A stretch of DNA of 64,000 nt from Ochrobactrum quorumnocens (GCF_002278035.1 NZ_CP022604.1:1969501-2033500), one strand, 5' to 3'; positions 17,302-27,386 are shown, counted from the stretch's first letter. The notes: generated from the sequence alone by a model not told the origin. Translations and numbers: made by a program.

Positions 17302-17334
17302 TTTAATCGGTTTAAAGAGATTAAATCGTTTAGT
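17302..17334. promoter_or_regulatory. Paired operator-like palindromes upstream of tkt
   Basis: TTTAATCGGTTTAA (17302-17315) and TTAAATCGTTTAGT (17321-17334) share an AATCG-TTT core around a central CG. The centres are 19 bp apart. The same arrangement precedes fba at 23698-23730. The form is that of LacI-family sites, and I recall similar sites for PckR. The 402-bp gap 17008-17409 holds these sites and otherwise nothing I can name. Confidence 0.6.
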
Positions 17335-17409
17335 ATAAGGAGTTCGTGCTTCAGTCCCGAGGCATCGCCGCAACCCCGTTAAAACCTCTATGGAAAGACG
17401 GCCGAGACC

Positions 17410-19404
17410 ATGACGAATTCCGATAAACAAAACCAGTTGGCCAACGCTATCCGCTTTCTCTCGATTGATGCGGTTGAGAAAGCCAATTCCGGCCATCCCG
17501 GCCTGCCGATGGGCGCAGCCGACATCGCGACAACGCTCTATACGCGTTTCCTGTCGCACGACCCGCAGAACCCACATTGGCCAGATCGCGACCGTTTCGT
17601 GCTGTCAGCAGGTCACGGCTCAATGCTTCTTTATTCGCTGCTCTTCCTCTCGGGCTACGAAGATATCACCATCGACGAAATCAAGAATTTCCGTCAGCTG
17701 GGCTCGCGCACCGCAGGTCACCCGGAATATGGTCATGCCGCAGGCATCGAGACCACCACCGGTCCCCTTGGTCAGGGCATTGCCAATGCTGTCGGCATGG
17801 CGCTGTCCGAGCGCATCCTGAACGCACAGTTCGGCGACAGCCTTGTTGACCATTACACCTATGTGATTGCCGGTGACGGTTGCCTGATGGAAGGCATCAG
17901 CCAGGAAGCCATCGCGCTTGCGGGCCATCTGAAGCTTAACAAGCTCATCGTCTTCTGGGATGACAACAACATCACCATCGACGGTGCCGTTTCCCTTTCC
18001 GATAACACCGACCAGCCTGCACGTTTCGCCGCTTCCGGCTGGAATACGCTTGCTGTTGACGGCCATGATCAGGATGCGATTGCCAAGGCTATCGAACTGG
18101 CCAAGGTTTCGGAAAAGCCAACGCTCATCGCGTGCAAGACCACCATTGGTTTCGGTTCGCCAAACAAGGCCGGCACGAACAAGGTCCACGGCTCGCCACT
18201 CGGCGCAGAAGAAATCGCTGCGACCCGTAAGGCACTTGGCTGGTCGGCAGAACCATTTGTGGTTCCTGCTGAGGTTCTCGACGCTTGGCGCGTTGCTGGC
18301 CTGAACTCTGCCAAGAAGCGTCAGGAATGGGAAAAGCGTCTGGCAAATGTCGATGCTGAAACCCGTGCAGAATTTGAACGTCGCATGCGTGGCGATCTGC
18401 CTGCAAACTTCGATGAAACCATCATCGAATATAAAAAGAAGCTTTCCGCTGAAAAGCCCAAGGTTGCGACCCGCAAGTCGTCGGAAATGGCTCTGGAAGT
18501 CATCAATGGCGTTGTTCCTGAAACCATCGGCGGCTCTGCCGACCTGACCGGTTCCAACAACACCAAGACCAGCCAGACCAAAGCTGTGACGCCAGAAAAC
18601 TACGGTGGCCGTTACGTCCACTATGGTATCCGCGAACACGGCATGGCGGCTGCGATGAACGGCATGACACTGCATGGCGGCGTCATTCCTTACTCCGGCA
18701 CCTTCCTGACCTTCTCAGATTATTGCCGTCCGGCCATGCGTCTGTCGTCGCTGATGGGCATCCGCGTTGTTTACGTCATGACGCATGATTCGATTGGTCT
18801 TGGCGAAGATGGTCCGACCCACCAGCCGGTCGAACATCTGGCTGTTCTGCGCGCAATTCCAAACCACAACGTCTTCCGTCCGGCAGACGCAGTGGAAGCA
18901 GCAGAATGCTGGCAGCTTGCACTGAAGTCGACAAAGACCCCTTCGACGCTCGCTCTGACCCGTCAGAACCTGCCAGTCGTGCGTACCGAACATCGCGAAG
19001 AAAACCTCTCCGCATTCGGCGCATACGAACTTGCAGCCGCAAGCAACGATGCCAAAGTCACGATCTTCGCAACCGGTTCGGAAGTGGAAATCGCGCTCAA
19101 GGCTCGCGACCTTCTCGAAGGCAAGGGCATTGCAACCCGTGTTGTTTCCGTTCCTTGCTTTGAGCTGTTTGAAGAACAGAGCGATGCATACAAGCAGGCA
19201 ACGCTTGGAAATGCGCCGGTCAAGATTGCTATCGAAGCAGCGCTCGGCCTCGGCTGGGAACGCTTCATCGGCGACAACGGCGTGTTCATCGGCATGAAGG
19301 GCTTCGGCGCTTCGGGCGAGATCAACGATCTTTACAAGCATTTCGGCATCACAGCAGAAGCTGCTGCCGAAGCCGCGGAAAAGAAACTCAACGCCGCCGC
19401 ATAA
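17410..19404 (+). CDS. tkt: Transketolase
   Basis: The 664-residue enzyme moves two-carbon units between sugar phosphates in the pentose phosphate pathway using thiamine pyrophosphate. The TPP motif begins at [13 protein letters not shown] (Gly155-Asp156). Other landmarks are [12 protein letters not shown] (27-38), [12 protein letters not shown] (118-129), the transketolase signature [19 protein letters not shown] and [13 protein letters not shown]. It heads a same-strand series tkt-gap-20543-pgk. It has its own terminator, so gap probably has a separate promoter. Two operator-like palindromes precede it. Confidence 0.98.
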   Translation: MTNSDKQNQLANAIRFLSIDAVEKANSGHPGLPMGAADIATTLYTRFLSHDPQNPHWPDRDRFVLSAGHGSMLLYSLLFLSGYEDITIDEIKNFRQLGSRTAGHPEYGHAAGIETTTGPLGQGIANAVGMALSERILNAQFGDSLVDHYTYVIAGDGCLMEGISQEAIALAGHLKLNKLIVFWDDNNITIDGAVSLSDNTDQPARFAASGWNTLAVDGHDQDAIAKAIELAKVSEKPTLIACKTTIGFGSPNKAGTNKVHGSPLGAEEIAATRKALGWSAEPFVVPAEVLDAWRVAGLNSAKKRQEWEKRLANVDAETRAEFERRMRGDLPANFDETIIEYKKKLSAEKPKVATRKSSEMALEVINGVVPETIGGSADLTGSNNTKTSQTKAVTPENYGGRYVHYGIREHGMAAAMNGMTLHGGVIPYSGTFLTFSDYCRPAMRLSSLMGIRVVYVMTHDSIGLGEDGPTHQPVEHLAVLRAIPNHNVFRPADAVEAAECWQLALKSTKTPSTLALTRQNLPVVRTEHREENLSAFGAYELAAASNDAKVTIFATGSEVEIALKARDLLEGKGIATRVVSVPCFELFEEQSDAYKQATLGNAPVKIAIEAALGLGWERFIGDNGVFIGMKGFGASGEINDLYKHFGITAEAAAEAAEKKLNAAA

Positions 19405-19409
19405 TTATC

Positions 19410-19438
19410 AAACGCCGGCGTTAAACACGCCGGCGTTT
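19410..19438 (+). terminator. tkt terminator
   Basis: AAACGCCGGCG and CGCCGGCGTTT form an 11-bp stem with a 7-base loop just after the tkt stop. Confidence 0.85.
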
Positions 19439-19526
19439 ACGTTTCCAGTTGGGGCGTTCCCAAACGCATTCAACTGTTTTATCAAGCCACTGCATATGCA
19501 GAACCCTTTCGGGAGATTTAGAGAAA

Positions 19527-20534
19527 ATGGCAGTTCGCGTCGCAATCAACGGTTTTGGCCGCATCGGCCGTAATGTCCTCCGCGCTATCGTCGAATCAGG
19601 CCGCACCGACATTCAGGTCGTTGCAATCAACGACCTTGGCCCGGTGGAAACAAATGCGCATCTGCTGCGCTATGACAGCGTTCATGGTCGTTTTCCAAAA
19701 GAAGTAAAAGTCGTTGGCGACACCATCGACGTTGGCTACGGTCCGATCAAAGTACACGCTGTTCGCAACCCGGCTGAACTGCCGTGGAAAGAAGAAGGCG
19801 TCGATATCGCTCTGGAATGCACCGGCATTTTCACTGCACGCGACAAGGCCGCTCTTCATCTTGAAGCAGGTGCCAAGCGCGTCATCGTTTCAGCTCCTGC
19901 CGACGGTGCTGACCTCACTGTCGTCTACGGTGTGAACCACGACAAGCTGACGAAGGACCACCTGGTCATTTCCAACGCTTCTTGCACCACCAACTGCCTC
20001 GCGCCAGTGGCTCAGGTTCTCAACGATGCAATCGGCATCGAAAAGGGCTTCATGACCACGATCCACTCCTACACGGGCGACCAGCCAACGCTGGACACCA
20101 TGCACAAGGATCTCTACCGCGCACGCGCAGCAGCACTTTCCATGATCCCGACTTCGACGGGTGCTGCAAAGGCTGTTGGTCTGGTTCTGCCAGAACTCAA
20201 GGGCAAGCTCGACGGCGTTGCAATCCGCGTTCCAACCCCGAATGTCTCGGTTGTCGACCTGACCTTCGTCGCCAAGCGCACGACCACTGTTGAAGAAATC
20301 AACAATGCGATCCGCGAAGCTGCCAATGGCCGTCTCAAGGGCATCCTCGGTTACACCGATGAACCACTCGTATCGCACGACTTCAACCACGATTCGCATT
20401 CGTCGATCTTCCACACCGACCAGACCAAGGTCATGGACGGCACGATGGTACGCATCCTGTCTTGGTACGACAATGAATGGGGCTTCTCGAGCCGCATGAG
20501 CGACACCGCCGTCGCTTTCGGCAAGCTGATCTAA
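19527..20534 (+). CDS. gap: Glyceraldehyde-3-phosphate dehydrogenase
   Basis: The 335-residue enzyme has the NAD-binding NGFGRIGR (8-15), the catalytic [12 protein letters not shown] with Cys153, and the partner His180 in [10 protein letters not shown]. Asp36 (INDLGP) fits preference for NAD. It oxidises glyceraldehyde-3-phosphate to 1,3-bisphosphoglycerate. ATG 19527 gives the standard [12 protein letters not shown]; the frame open to 19449 runs into the tkt terminator region. A small gene begins 8 bases downstream, then pgk. Confidence 0.98.
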   Translation: MAVRVAINGFGRIGRNVLRAIVESGRTDIQVVAINDLGPVETNAHLLRYDSVHGRFPKEVKVVGDTIDVGYGPIKVHAVRNPAELPWKEEGVDIALECTGIFTARDKAALHLEAGAKRVIVSAPADGADLTVVYGVNHDKLTKDHLVISNASCTTNCLAPVAQVLNDAIGIEKGFMTTIHSYTGDQPTLDTMHKDLYRARAAALSMIPTSTGAAKAVGLVLPELKGKLDGVAIRVPTPNVSVVDLTFVAKRTTTVEEINNAIREAANGRLKGILGYTDEPLVSHDFNHDSHSSIFHTDQTKVMDGTMVRILSWYDNEWGFSSRMSDTAVAFGKLI

Positions 20535-20542
20535 GCAGCTCA

Positions 20543-21112
20543 ATGTTTCGCTCCCTTCTCCCCACCGTTGCGCGCTGGCGTTCGCTGGAAGGAGAAGGGC
20601 TCGAACATCTCAATATCACGCCCGCCGGTAACACTATCAACGCAACTGGCGTTATTATCGGCGAGCGTGGCGATGTTCCTTACGGTGTACGTTATAGCAT
20701 CGATTGCGCAAGCGACTGGCGCGTATTCCATTTCCTCATCGAAACGACATCCGGCTTAACGCTCGAACTCAAATCCGATGGAAATGGGCGCTGGACTACT
20801 ATGGCCGGCGACGTACTATCCGAGTTTGATGGTTGCATAGACATTGATCTGGCAGGAACACCTTTCACGAATACTCTGCCTATCCGCCGTTTGGGTTTGA
20901 CGCCCGAAAGCGGCACGGTACAGCTCGACATGCTCTATGTACCGTTCAATAGTTTCCGTCCGTTGCGAGACAGCCAACGTTATACCTGTCTTAAGGAAGA
21001 CAAGCTCTACCGTTACGCTGCCGCCGACCGCACGTTTACCGCTGAATTGCCCGTCGATGAAGACGGGCTTGTCACCGATTACCCAACCCTGTTCCAGCGC
21101 CTGCCTGTCTGA
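20543..21112 (+). CDS. Putative glycolipid-binding family protein
   Basis: The 189-residue protein resembles the PF06475 'putative glycolipid-binding' family: [15 protein letters not shown] near the start, [51 protein letters not shown] and [18 protein letters not shown]. The family name derives from limited structural data and the physiological ligand is unknown. It is placed 8 bases after gap and 47 before pgk on the same strand, so it is likely co-transcribed with glycolytic genes. ATG 20543 is preferred because the upstream frame lies inside gap. Confidence 0.8.
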   Translation: MFRSLLPTVARWRSLEGEGLEHLNITPAGNTINATGVIIGERGDVPYGVRYSIDCASDWRVFHFLIETTSGLTLELKSDGNGRWTTMAGDVLSEFDGCIDIDLAGTPFTNTLPIRRLGLTPESGTVQLDMLYVPFNSFRPLRDSQRYTCLKEDKLYRYAAADRTFTAELPVDEDGLVTDYPTLFQRLPV

Positions 21113-21159
21113 GCGATAATCGCTCACAGACTGCTGGAAAAAGCCCCGGGAGAATTCTC

Positions 21160-22350
21160 ATGAGTTTCCGCACCCTCGATGATGCCGACGTCAAATCAAA
21201 ACGCGTTCTGGTTCGCGTTGACCTCAACGTGCCGATGGCTAACGGCGAGGTAACCGACCTCACCCGTATCGAACGTATTGTTCCAACCATTGCGGAACTG
21301 TCGAAGAAGGGTGCCAAAGTCATCCTGCTCGCTCATTTCGGCCGTCCAAAAGGCGTTTCTTCTGACGAAAACTCCCTGAAACACGTCGTCAAGCCGCTCG
21401 CAAAAGTGCTTGGTCACGGAGTGCATTTTGCCGAAGATTGCATTGGCGATAAAGCCAAGTCGGCAGTGGAGGCACTCAAAGACGGCGATGTTCTGCTTCT
21501 TGAAAACACCCGCTTCCACAAGGGCGAAGAAAAGAACGATCCAGAATTCGTTGCAGCACTTGCAGCCAACGGCGACATCTATGTCAATGACGCCTTCTCG
21601 GCAGCGCACCGCGCGCACGCTTCGACCGAAGGTCTCGCCCATGTGCTGCCAGCCTATGCAGGCCGCGCCATGCAGGCAGAACTTGAAGCGCTTGAAAAGG
21701 GCCTCGGTCAGCCAGCGCGTCCGGTCGTTGCAATCGTTGGCGGCGCCAAGGTTTCGACCAAGCTCGACCTGTTGTCAAACCTTATCGAGAAGGTTGATGC
21801 ACTGGTGATTGGTGGCGGCATGGCCAACACTTTCCTCGCAGCACAAGGCCGCGATGTCGGCAAATCGCTTTGCGAACATGACCTCGCTCACACTGCGCGC
21901 GAAATCATGGCCAAGGCTGAAAAGACCAAATGCGCCATCATCCTGCCTGTCGATGCGGTTGTTGGCTGGCATTTCGCTGCCGACACACCAAACCAGACCT
22001 ATGGCGTTGACGCTGTGCCAAGCGACGGCATGATTCTGGATGCCGGCGCGCTTTCCACCGACCTGATCGCCTCGGCCATCGATGATGCGGCAACACTCGT
22101 CTGGAACGGCCCGCTCGGCGCATTCGAATTGCGTCCTTTCGATGCAGCAACCGTCAAGACAGCCAAGCATGTTGCAGCTCGCACCAAGGCAGGCAAACTG
22201 GTATCTGTCGGCGGCGGCGGCGACACTGTTGCAGCGCTTAATCATGCAGGTGTCGCCGACGACTTCACCTATATCTCGACCGCTGGCGGCGCTTTCCTTG
22301 AATGGATGGAAGGGAAGCCACTTCCCGGCGTTGATGTGCTGAAGAAGTAA
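21160..22350 (+). CDS. pgk: Phosphoglycerate kinase
   Basis: The 396-residue monomeric kinase transfers phosphate from 1,3-bisphosphoglycerate to ADP. It shows the signature [13 protein letters not shown], substrate residues in [22 protein letters not shown], the hinge [12 protein letters not shown] and the nucleotide-binding GGGDTVAAL near the C-terminus. CCGGGAG precedes the ATG. It closes the tkt-gap-pgk series and ends at a strong terminator. Confidence 0.98.
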   Translation: MSFRTLDDADVKSKRVLVRVDLNVPMANGEVTDLTRIERIVPTIAELSKKGAKVILLAHFGRPKGVSSDENSLKHVVKPLAKVLGHGVHFAEDCIGDKAKSAVEALKDGDVLLLENTRFHKGEEKNDPEFVAALAANGDIYVNDAFSAAHRAHASTEGLAHVLPAYAGRAMQAELEALEKGLGQPARPVVAIVGGAKVSTKLDLLSNLIEKVDALVIGGGMANTFLAAQGRDVGKSLCEHDLAHTAREIMAKAEKTKCAIILPVDAVVGWHFAADTPNQTYGVDAVPSDGMILDAGALSTDLIASAIDDAATLVWNGPLGAFELRPFDAATVKTAKHVAARTKAGKLVSVGGGGDTVAALNHAGVADDFTYISTAGGAFLEWMEGKPLPGVDVLKK

Positions 22351-22357
22351 GAAAACG

Positions 22358-22390
22358 AAAAGCCCGGGGTTTCCTCCGGGCTTTTTCTTT
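22358..22390. terminator. Terminator between pgk and the sugar dehydrogenase
   Basis: AAAAGCCCGG and CCGGGCTTTTT pair around an 8-base loop, serving the convergent genes on both sides. Confidence 0.88.
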
Positions 22391-23537
22391 ATGTCTTAGG
22401 TGTCAATTTCAACAACCGCCCAGGATTATCATCCTCAATCACCCAGATCGCGCCATCAGGACCAACTGCCACGTCGCGAATACGGTTTTCCATGGAAAAC
22501 CGTTCAGTTTCATTCGGCTGACCGTCGCTGTTGATCGTCACGCGGATCAGCGCCATCGACGAAAGGCCAGCGATCAGCGCAGAGCCATTCCAGTCGGCAA
22601 ACATTTTGCCCTTGTAGAATGCCAGTCCGCCCGGCGAGATCACCGGCGTCCAGAACAGCATCGGTGCTTCGAACTCTGGCCGCGTGCTGTGGCGCGGGAT
22701 CGGACGGCCACTATAATTGTCGCCATTGGAGACAACCGGCCAGCCGTAATTGAGACCCGGCTTGATGAGATTGAACTCGTCGCCACCGCGCGGCCCCATC
22801 TCATGTTCCCACAATTTGCCGTCGGGCGCGAAAGCTAGCCCATAGGGATTGCGATGACCCGTTGTCCATGTCAGTGCCTTGACGCCGCCTTCGGAAGCCA
22901 TCGGATTATCCTTGGGCACAGAACCGTCGAGGTTCATGCGCAAGATTTTGCCCATCGGTGCATTTTCATCCTGAGCAGTCGCCGGTGACATTCGATCACC
23001 GACCGACAAGAACAGATGTTTTTTGTCCAGCGCAAAGGCAATCTTGCCGCCTGGCTGGCCGCCCTTCGCGGGCGTAGCCTGCTGCCAAATTGCCTTGATA
23101 TCCTTAAGCTCAGCCTTGCCCTTGCCTTCAGACAGCGTTGCACGCGCCAAAATGAGCGCGCCGCCACCATTTTCCGGCATGACATAGGTGAAATAGATCG
23201 CCTTGCTCTTGGCAAAATCAGGCGCAGGAACAACATCCAGCAGACCATTCTGGCCGCTGAACAAAACCTCCGGCACGCCTGCAACTTCTGTCTTCTCACC
23301 CTTTTCGGTTACGACAAAAATCTTGCCACCCTTCTCGGTGAGGATCAGTTTGCCGCCCGGCAGAAATGCAATCGCCCATGGTGTGTCAAATTCCGCCACT
23401 GCTGCCACATTGAAAGGCAATTCAGTGGTGGCTTCCCTGCTTCCTGCATTGATGCTGTCCGCAAAGGCGGTCTGAGCCGGAAGGGCGATCATCGATGCAG
23501 CCAGAATGAACGGCAGGCTTAGTAGGGCACTTCGCAT
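22389..23537 (-). CDS. PQQ-dependent aldose (YliI-type) sugar dehydrogenase, exported
   Basis: The 382-residue protein has a signal peptide (MRSALLSLPFILAASMIALPAQTAFA) and a six-bladed propeller of the glucose/sorbosone dehydrogenase family. Typical segments are DTPWAIAFLPGGKLILTEKGG, GQNGLLDVVPAPDF, TGHRNPYGLAFAPDGKLWEHEMGPRGGDEFNLI and NYGWPVVSNGDNYSG, which line the PQQ and calcium site. Such enzymes oxidise aldoses in the periplasm. Its promoter is in the divergent gap shared with fba, where operator-like sites lie. Confidence 0.9.
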   Translation of the reverse strand: MRSALLSLPFILAASMIALPAQTAFADSINAGSREATTELPFNVAAVAEFDTPWAIAFLPGGKLILTEKGGKIFVVTEKGEKTEVAGVPEVLFSGQNGLLDVVPAPDFAKSKAIYFTYVMPENGGGALILARATLSEGKGKAELKDIKAIWQQATPAKGGQPGGKIAFALDKKHLFLSVGDRMSPATAQDENAPMGKILRMNLDGSVPKDNPMASEGGVKALTWTTGHRNPYGLAFAPDGKLWEHEMGPRGGDEFNLIKPGLNYGWPVVSNGDNYSGRPIPRHSTRPEFEAPMLFWTPVISPGGLAFYKGKMFADWNGSALIAGLSSMALIRVTINSDGQPNETERFSMENRIRDVAVGPDGAIWVIEDDNPGRLLKLTPKT

Positions 23538-23697
23538 CTCTCCTCCTTATAATTGATATCCTTTAGATGGGATTCTCAGGCGTCATGTCAAAACCAAATG
23601 GGGTTGAAATCGCATATTCGTCTGTCGAATCTGGAATATTCATTCTGCACGCCAATTAGAGCAGAGTTCTGACAGCCGGTAAGAAAACTTGTCCCGG

Positions 23698-23730
23698 CTA
23701 AATCGTTTGAAAAAATTTCAATCGTTTCAA
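23698..23730. promoter_or_regulatory. Paired operator-like palindromes upstream of fba
   Basis: CTAAATCGTTTGAA (23698-23711) and TTCAATCGTTTCAA (23717-23730) are central-CG palindromes with centres 19 bp apart, the same spacing as at tkt. They lie in the 322-bp divergent gap 23538-23859 between the sugar dehydrogenase and fba. Nothing else in that gap is recognisable. Confidence 0.6.
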
Positions 23731-23859
23731 CCACTTGTGCTGCCATTTTGTTGGCCTAACTCTTCTGCTATCGAAAATGAATATGTGTCTTGAGAGCGGC
23801 TGAGGCTCTTTGCCCAGCTTCCCAATATTGCCCCTTGCGGGGCCTTAAGGAGCTAACAC

Positions 23860-24885
23860 ATGACCGAACGTCTTGAAGATATTGCAATTGCACTCGTCGC
23901 AAACGGCAAAGGGATTCTGGCTGCGGATGAAAGCTCCGGCACCATCGCAAAGCGTTTTGAAAGCATCGGCCTCGCCTCGACTGAGGATTCGCGCCGCGAT
24001 TATCGCGAGATGCTGCTCCGCTCTGACGACGCGATGAAGAATTACATTTCTGGCGTCATCCTCTATGATGAAACCATTCGTCAGAAGGCCAAAGACGGCA
24101 CACCACTTGTCGATCTTATCCGCAAGGCGGGTGCTGTTCCAGGCATCAAGGTTGACGCCGGTGCAAAACCTCTTGCAGGTTTTGACGGTGAAACCATCAC
24201 GGAAGGTCTTGATGGCCTGCGTGAGCGCCTCAACGAATATTATGGCGTTGGCGCACGCTTTGCGAAATGGCGCGCTGTGATTTCCATCTCTGATGGGCTT
24301 CCGACATGGGGAGCGGTCAAGCAAAACGCGCAGGCCCTCGCCCGTTATGCGGCACTCTGTCAGGAAGCGGGTATCGTGCCAATCGTTGAGCCGGAAGTGC
24401 TGATGGATGGCAAGCCGGGCGATCATTCCATCGACCGTTGCTACGAAGTCACCGAATGGGTGCTCAAGACCGTTTTCACAGAACTCTACGACGCACGCGT
24501 CAGACTTGAAGGTATGATCCTGAAACCGAACATGGTTATCGACGGCAAGAAGGCGCGCAAAGCCTCTGTTGAAGAAGTGGCCGAAAAGACCGTCCGCTGC
24601 TTCCGCAACACGGTCCCTGCCGCAGTGCCGGGCATTGCTTTCCTGTCGGGTGGCCAGACTGGCGAAGAAGCAACAGCACATCTGTCTACAATGAATGCCG
24701 GCTTCGAAATGCCATGGAAAATGACCTTCTCCTATGGCCGTGCGTTGCAAGCCGCTTCACTGGAAGCCTGGGGCGGCAAGGACGAAAACGTTGCTGCTGG
24801 CCAGCGTGCCTTTGCGCATCGCGCCAAGATGAATGGCCTTGCTGCAACTGGCGGCTGGCAAAAAGACCTCGAAAAAGCTGCCTAA
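23860..24885 (+). CDS. fba: Class I fructose-bisphosphate aldolase
   Basis: The 341-residue enzyme is a metal-independent, Schiff-base aldolase of the animal/plant type. The active-site lysine is in EGMILKPNMV (Lys222), with further conserved parts ILAADESSGTIAKR (19-32), KWRAVISI and AFLSGGQTGEEAT. It splits fructose-1,6-bisphosphate into two triose phosphates. AAGGAG lies 10 bases before ATG. Two operator-like palindromes stand about 130-160 bases upstream. It is followed by a terminator shared with a small convergent membrane gene. Confidence 0.97.
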   Translation: MTERLEDIAIALVANGKGILAADESSGTIAKRFESIGLASTEDSRRDYREMLLRSDDAMKNYISGVILYDETIRQKAKDGTPLVDLIRKAGAVPGIKVDAGAKPLAGFDGETITEGLDGLRERLNEYYGVGARFAKWRAVISISDGLPTWGAVKQNAQALARYAALCQEAGIVPIVEPEVLMDGKPGDHSIDRCYEVTEWVLKTVFTELYDARVRLEGMILKPNMVIDGKKARKASVEEVAEKTVRCFRNTVPAAVPGIAFLSGGQTGEEATAHLSTMNAGFEMPWKMTFSYGRALQAASLEAWGGKDENVAAGQRAFAHRAKMNGLAATGGWQKDLEKAA

Positions 24886-24901
24886 CCGGATATTGCACAT
24901 G

Positions 24902-24930
24902 AAAGGCCTGGTTTACGACCGGGCCTTTTA
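24902..24930. terminator. Terminator between fba and the small membrane gene
   Basis: AAAGGCC(T)GG and CC(G)GGCCTTT pair around a 7-base loop and end in TTTTAG. The stem overlaps the stop codon of the convergent small gene. Confidence 0.75.
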
Positions 24931-25092
24931 GTTTTCCGCGAAATGAAACCCAACGGCCAATGCCATTACAAAGATTGCAATAACAGCGATCTTCCAGAAA
25001 TCACCACGTTTCTTCAAACCCGGCAAGCCAAGCGGCTTGATGATGTGCAAGCCCATGAGGGCCATAAGCAGCACAGGCAGGACTTTGGTCAC
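24928..25092 (-). CDS. Small membrane protein of unknown function
   Basis: A GTG start at 25092 with GAGGTG six bases upstream gives 54 residues: MTKVLPVLLMALMGLHIIKPLGLPG, a basic turn (LKKRGDF), then WKIAVIAIFVMALAVGFHF. This makes two hydrophobic helices with a cytoplasmic-type loop. The first ATG in the frame (25140) has no ribosome site and adds a polar, Cys-containing segment. I do not know a function. Confidence 0.7.
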   Translation of the reverse strand: MTKVLPVLLMALMGLHIIKPLGLPGLKKRGDFWKIAVIAIFVMALAVGFHFAEN

Positions 25093-25235
25093 AAAACACC
25101 TCTCATGCTTTCTTGTGGCCCAGCCATTCGTATCCCGCAAGCCTCATCAAATTATACGGTGGCTATGATACACTTATTCATCTTTAGTTTCATGGACGAG
25201 GCTTTAATCGTCAGCATACACTAACCACCGGAGGA

Positions 25236-25290
25236 GATGAAAAGCGCGTGGAGGAGACGAGGCCGAACTGGCCTGTCTTGCGCTTTCATC
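25236..25290 (+). promoter_or_regulatory. Long stem-loop in the prpE leader
   Basis: GATGAAAAGCGC pairs with GCGCTTTCATC (one bulge), and within it AGAC-GAGGCC pairs with GGCC-TGTCT around GAACT. The two nested stems lie 70-120 bases before the prpE ATG. No T-run follows, so it is not a simple terminator. Its role is unknown; no known riboswitch was recognised. Confidence 0.5.
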
Positions 25291-25358
25291 CAGCATGTTA
25301 TCGCGACGCTTTTTCGGGCCATCTGGTCTGGTAGAGCACGCGCTTCTGGGAGGAACGC

Positions 25359-27269
25359 ATGACGTCAAGATATGCCGAAATCTATGCCGCATGGCAGAAC
25401 GACCCCGAAGGTTTTTGGGCCGAAGCAGCCAAGGCCATCGACTGGTTCAAGCCGTGGGATCAGGTTCTCGCAAGCGATGAAGGTGTCTATGGTCGTTGGT
25501 TCACGGGAGCCGAATGCAACACCTGCTACAATGCACTCGACCGCCATGTCGCAAATGGGCGTGGTGATCAGGTAGCGCTTATCTACGATAGTCCTGTTAC
25601 AAATTCGGCACGCAAATTTACCTATTCCGAATTGCTCGGAGAGGTTGTGTCGCTGTCTGCCGTCATGCTCGACAATGGTGTAACGAAAGGTGACCGCATT
25701 CTCATTTATATGCCGATGGTGCCGGAAGCAGCCATTGCCATGCTGGCTTGCGCTCGAATCGGCGCCGTGCATTCGGTGGTGTTTGGTGGCTTTGCCGCCA
25801 ACGAGCTTGCAACCCGTATCGATGATGCAAAGCCCGTGATGATCATTGCCGGTTCATGCGGCATCGAACCAACGCGCGTCGTGCCCTATCAGGCGATGCT
25901 CGACAAGGCGATTGCAACTGCCCACCACAAAGTCAAACACTGCATCATCCTCCAGCGCGAACAACATCCGCACAATCTTATTGAAGGTCGCGATATCGAT
26001 TATCGATCAGCAGTAGATGCGGCGCGCGGTCGTCATGTCCCTTGCACATCGGTCGCAGCCACCGATCCGCTTTATGTGCTTTACACATCGGGCACCACCG
26101 GCGAGCCCAAAGGCGTGGTGCGCGACAATGGCGGGCATATGGTGGCGCTCGCATGGTCGCTGAAACATGTCTTCGGTATTGAGCCGGGACAGGTTTTCTG
26201 GGCAGCATCCGATGTCGGCTGGGTGGTTGGTCACTCCTACATCGTCTATGCACCGCTGATTGCGGGCGCGACCAGTATCCTTTTTGAAGGCAAACCCATC
26301 GGAACGCCTGATGCTGGCACCTACTGGCGCATTATCGCGGAGCATGGTGTTGAAGTGATGTTCACCGCGCCTACTGCGCTGCGTGCTATCAAGAAGGAAG
26401 ACGCAGGCGGCAATTTCGTGCGACGCTACGATCTGTCCAAATTCCGCGCCCTTTATCTTGCTGGTGAACGCGCTGATCCTGACACGATCCACTGGGCGGA
26501 AAATCTGCTCGGCTGTCCGGTAATTGATCATTGGTGGCAGACTGAAAGTGGCTGGCCGATGGTTGCCAACCCGCTTGGCCTTGGACTGCTCGAAACCAAA
26601 TACGGCTCCCCCGCTGTCTGCCTGCCAGGCTATGATATTCGCGTGCTCGATGATGCAGGCCATGAGGTCGAACGCGGTCAGCTTGGCAACATCCTGATCA
26701 AATTGCCATTACCGCCCGGCTGTCTGCCAACCCTGTGGAACGCCGATGACCGTTTTCGCAAAGCCTATCTCAACGAATTTCCCGGCTATTATAAAACCGC
26801 TGACGCGGGCTACATGGATGAAGACGGCTATCTCTACATCATGAGCCGCACCGACGACATCATCAATGTCGCGGGCCACCGTCTTTCGACGGGGGGCATG
26901 GAGGAAGTGCTGTCCAGTCATCCCGATGTTGCAGAATGTGCGGTGCTTGGCATTTCCGATGCCGTCAAAGGTCAGGTGCCCTGCGGCTTCCTTGTGCTGA
27001 AATCCAATATCGACCGCGATACGCACGAGGTCGAGAAGGAATGTGTCAGTATGATTCGCGATGTCATTGGCCCTATCGCTGCTTTCCGACTGGCTTTGAC
27101 CGTAAAGCGCCTGCCAAAGACCCGTTCGGGGAAAATATTGCGATCAACGATTCAGAAAATCGCGGATGGCGAAGAATGGAAAATGCCAGCCACCATCGAC
27201 GATCCGGCTATTCTCGATGAAATCAGCTCAGTTTTACGAGAGCGACACATCGGTCTGGCTTTTGCGTAG
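25359..27269 (+). CDS. prpE: Propionyl-CoA synthetase (acyl-CoA ligase)
   Basis: The 636-residue enzyme is an AMP-forming acyl-CoA synthetase closest to PrpE. It begins with the family-type RYAEIYAAWQNDPEGFW, has the adenylation loop YTSGTTGEPKGV (242-253), the ATP motif YYKTADAGYMDEDGYLYIMSRTDDIINVAGHRLS, and the catalytic lysine in TRSGKILRSTI. It activates propionate, and perhaps acetate, to the CoA thioester. No prpBCD genes are adjacent. GGGAGG lies 6 bases before ATG. A structured leader precedes it. Confidence 0.92.
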   Translation: MTSRYAEIYAAWQNDPEGFWAEAAKAIDWFKPWDQVLASDEGVYGRWFTGAECNTCYNALDRHVANGRGDQVALIYDSPVTNSARKFTYSELLGEVVSLSAVMLDNGVTKGDRILIYMPMVPEAAIAMLACARIGAVHSVVFGGFAANELATRIDDAKPVMIIAGSCGIEPTRVVPYQAMLDKAIATAHHKVKHCIILQREQHPHNLIEGRDIDYRSAVDAARGRHVPCTSVAATDPLYVLYTSGTTGEPKGVVRDNGGHMVALAWSLKHVFGIEPGQVFWAASDVGWVVGHSYIVYAPLIAGATSILFEGKPIGTPDAGTYWRIIAEHGVEVMFTAPTALRAIKKEDAGGNFVRRYDLSKFRALYLAGERADPDTIHWAENLLGCPVIDHWWQTESGWPMVANPLGLGLLETKYGSPAVCLPGYDIRVLDDAGHEVERGQLGNILIKLPLPPGCLPTLWNADDRFRKAYLNEFPGYYKTADAGYMDEDGYLYIMSRTDDIINVAGHRLSTGGMEEVLSSHPDVAECAVLGISDAVKGQVPCGFLVLKSNIDRDTHEVEKECVSMIRDVIGPIAAFRLALTVKRLPKTRSGKILRSTIQKIADGEEWKMPATIDDPAILDEISSVLRERHIGLAFA

Positions 27270-27280
27270 CTCTGCATTAT

Positions 27281-27323
27281 CGCACATCAAATCCGAAAAC
27301 CGCTTCACACTTTTCGGGATGCG
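27281..27323 (-). repeat. Small palindromic repeat (GCGCATCCCGAAAAGTG family)
   Basis: Read on the minus strand the element is GCGCATCCCGAAAAGTGTGAAG followed by CGGTTTTCGGATTTGATG and TGCG. The core equals that at 3239-3255. It lies directly after the prpE stop. Confidence 0.65.
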
Positions 27324-27335
27324 CTTCCAACTCTT

Positions 27336-27356
27336 GACCGGCGCAATTCGCCGGTC
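27336..27356 (+). terminator. Possible prpE terminator
   Basis: GACCGGCG, CAATT, CGCCGGTC form a perfect 8-bp stem. The following sequence has only a weak T content, so it may act as a transcript-end stabiliser. Confidence 0.5.
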
Positions 27357-27386
27357 CACTCTCCGTCAAAATTCGGAGATTGATCG

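Noticed and set aside
17620-18675. 351-codon minus-strand open frame
   Set aside because: Antisense shadow of transketolase; it has no recognisable fold and the sense strand is certain.
23845-24750. 301-codon minus-strand open frame
   Set aside because: Antisense to class I aldolase, whose catalytic lysine and motifs are intact.
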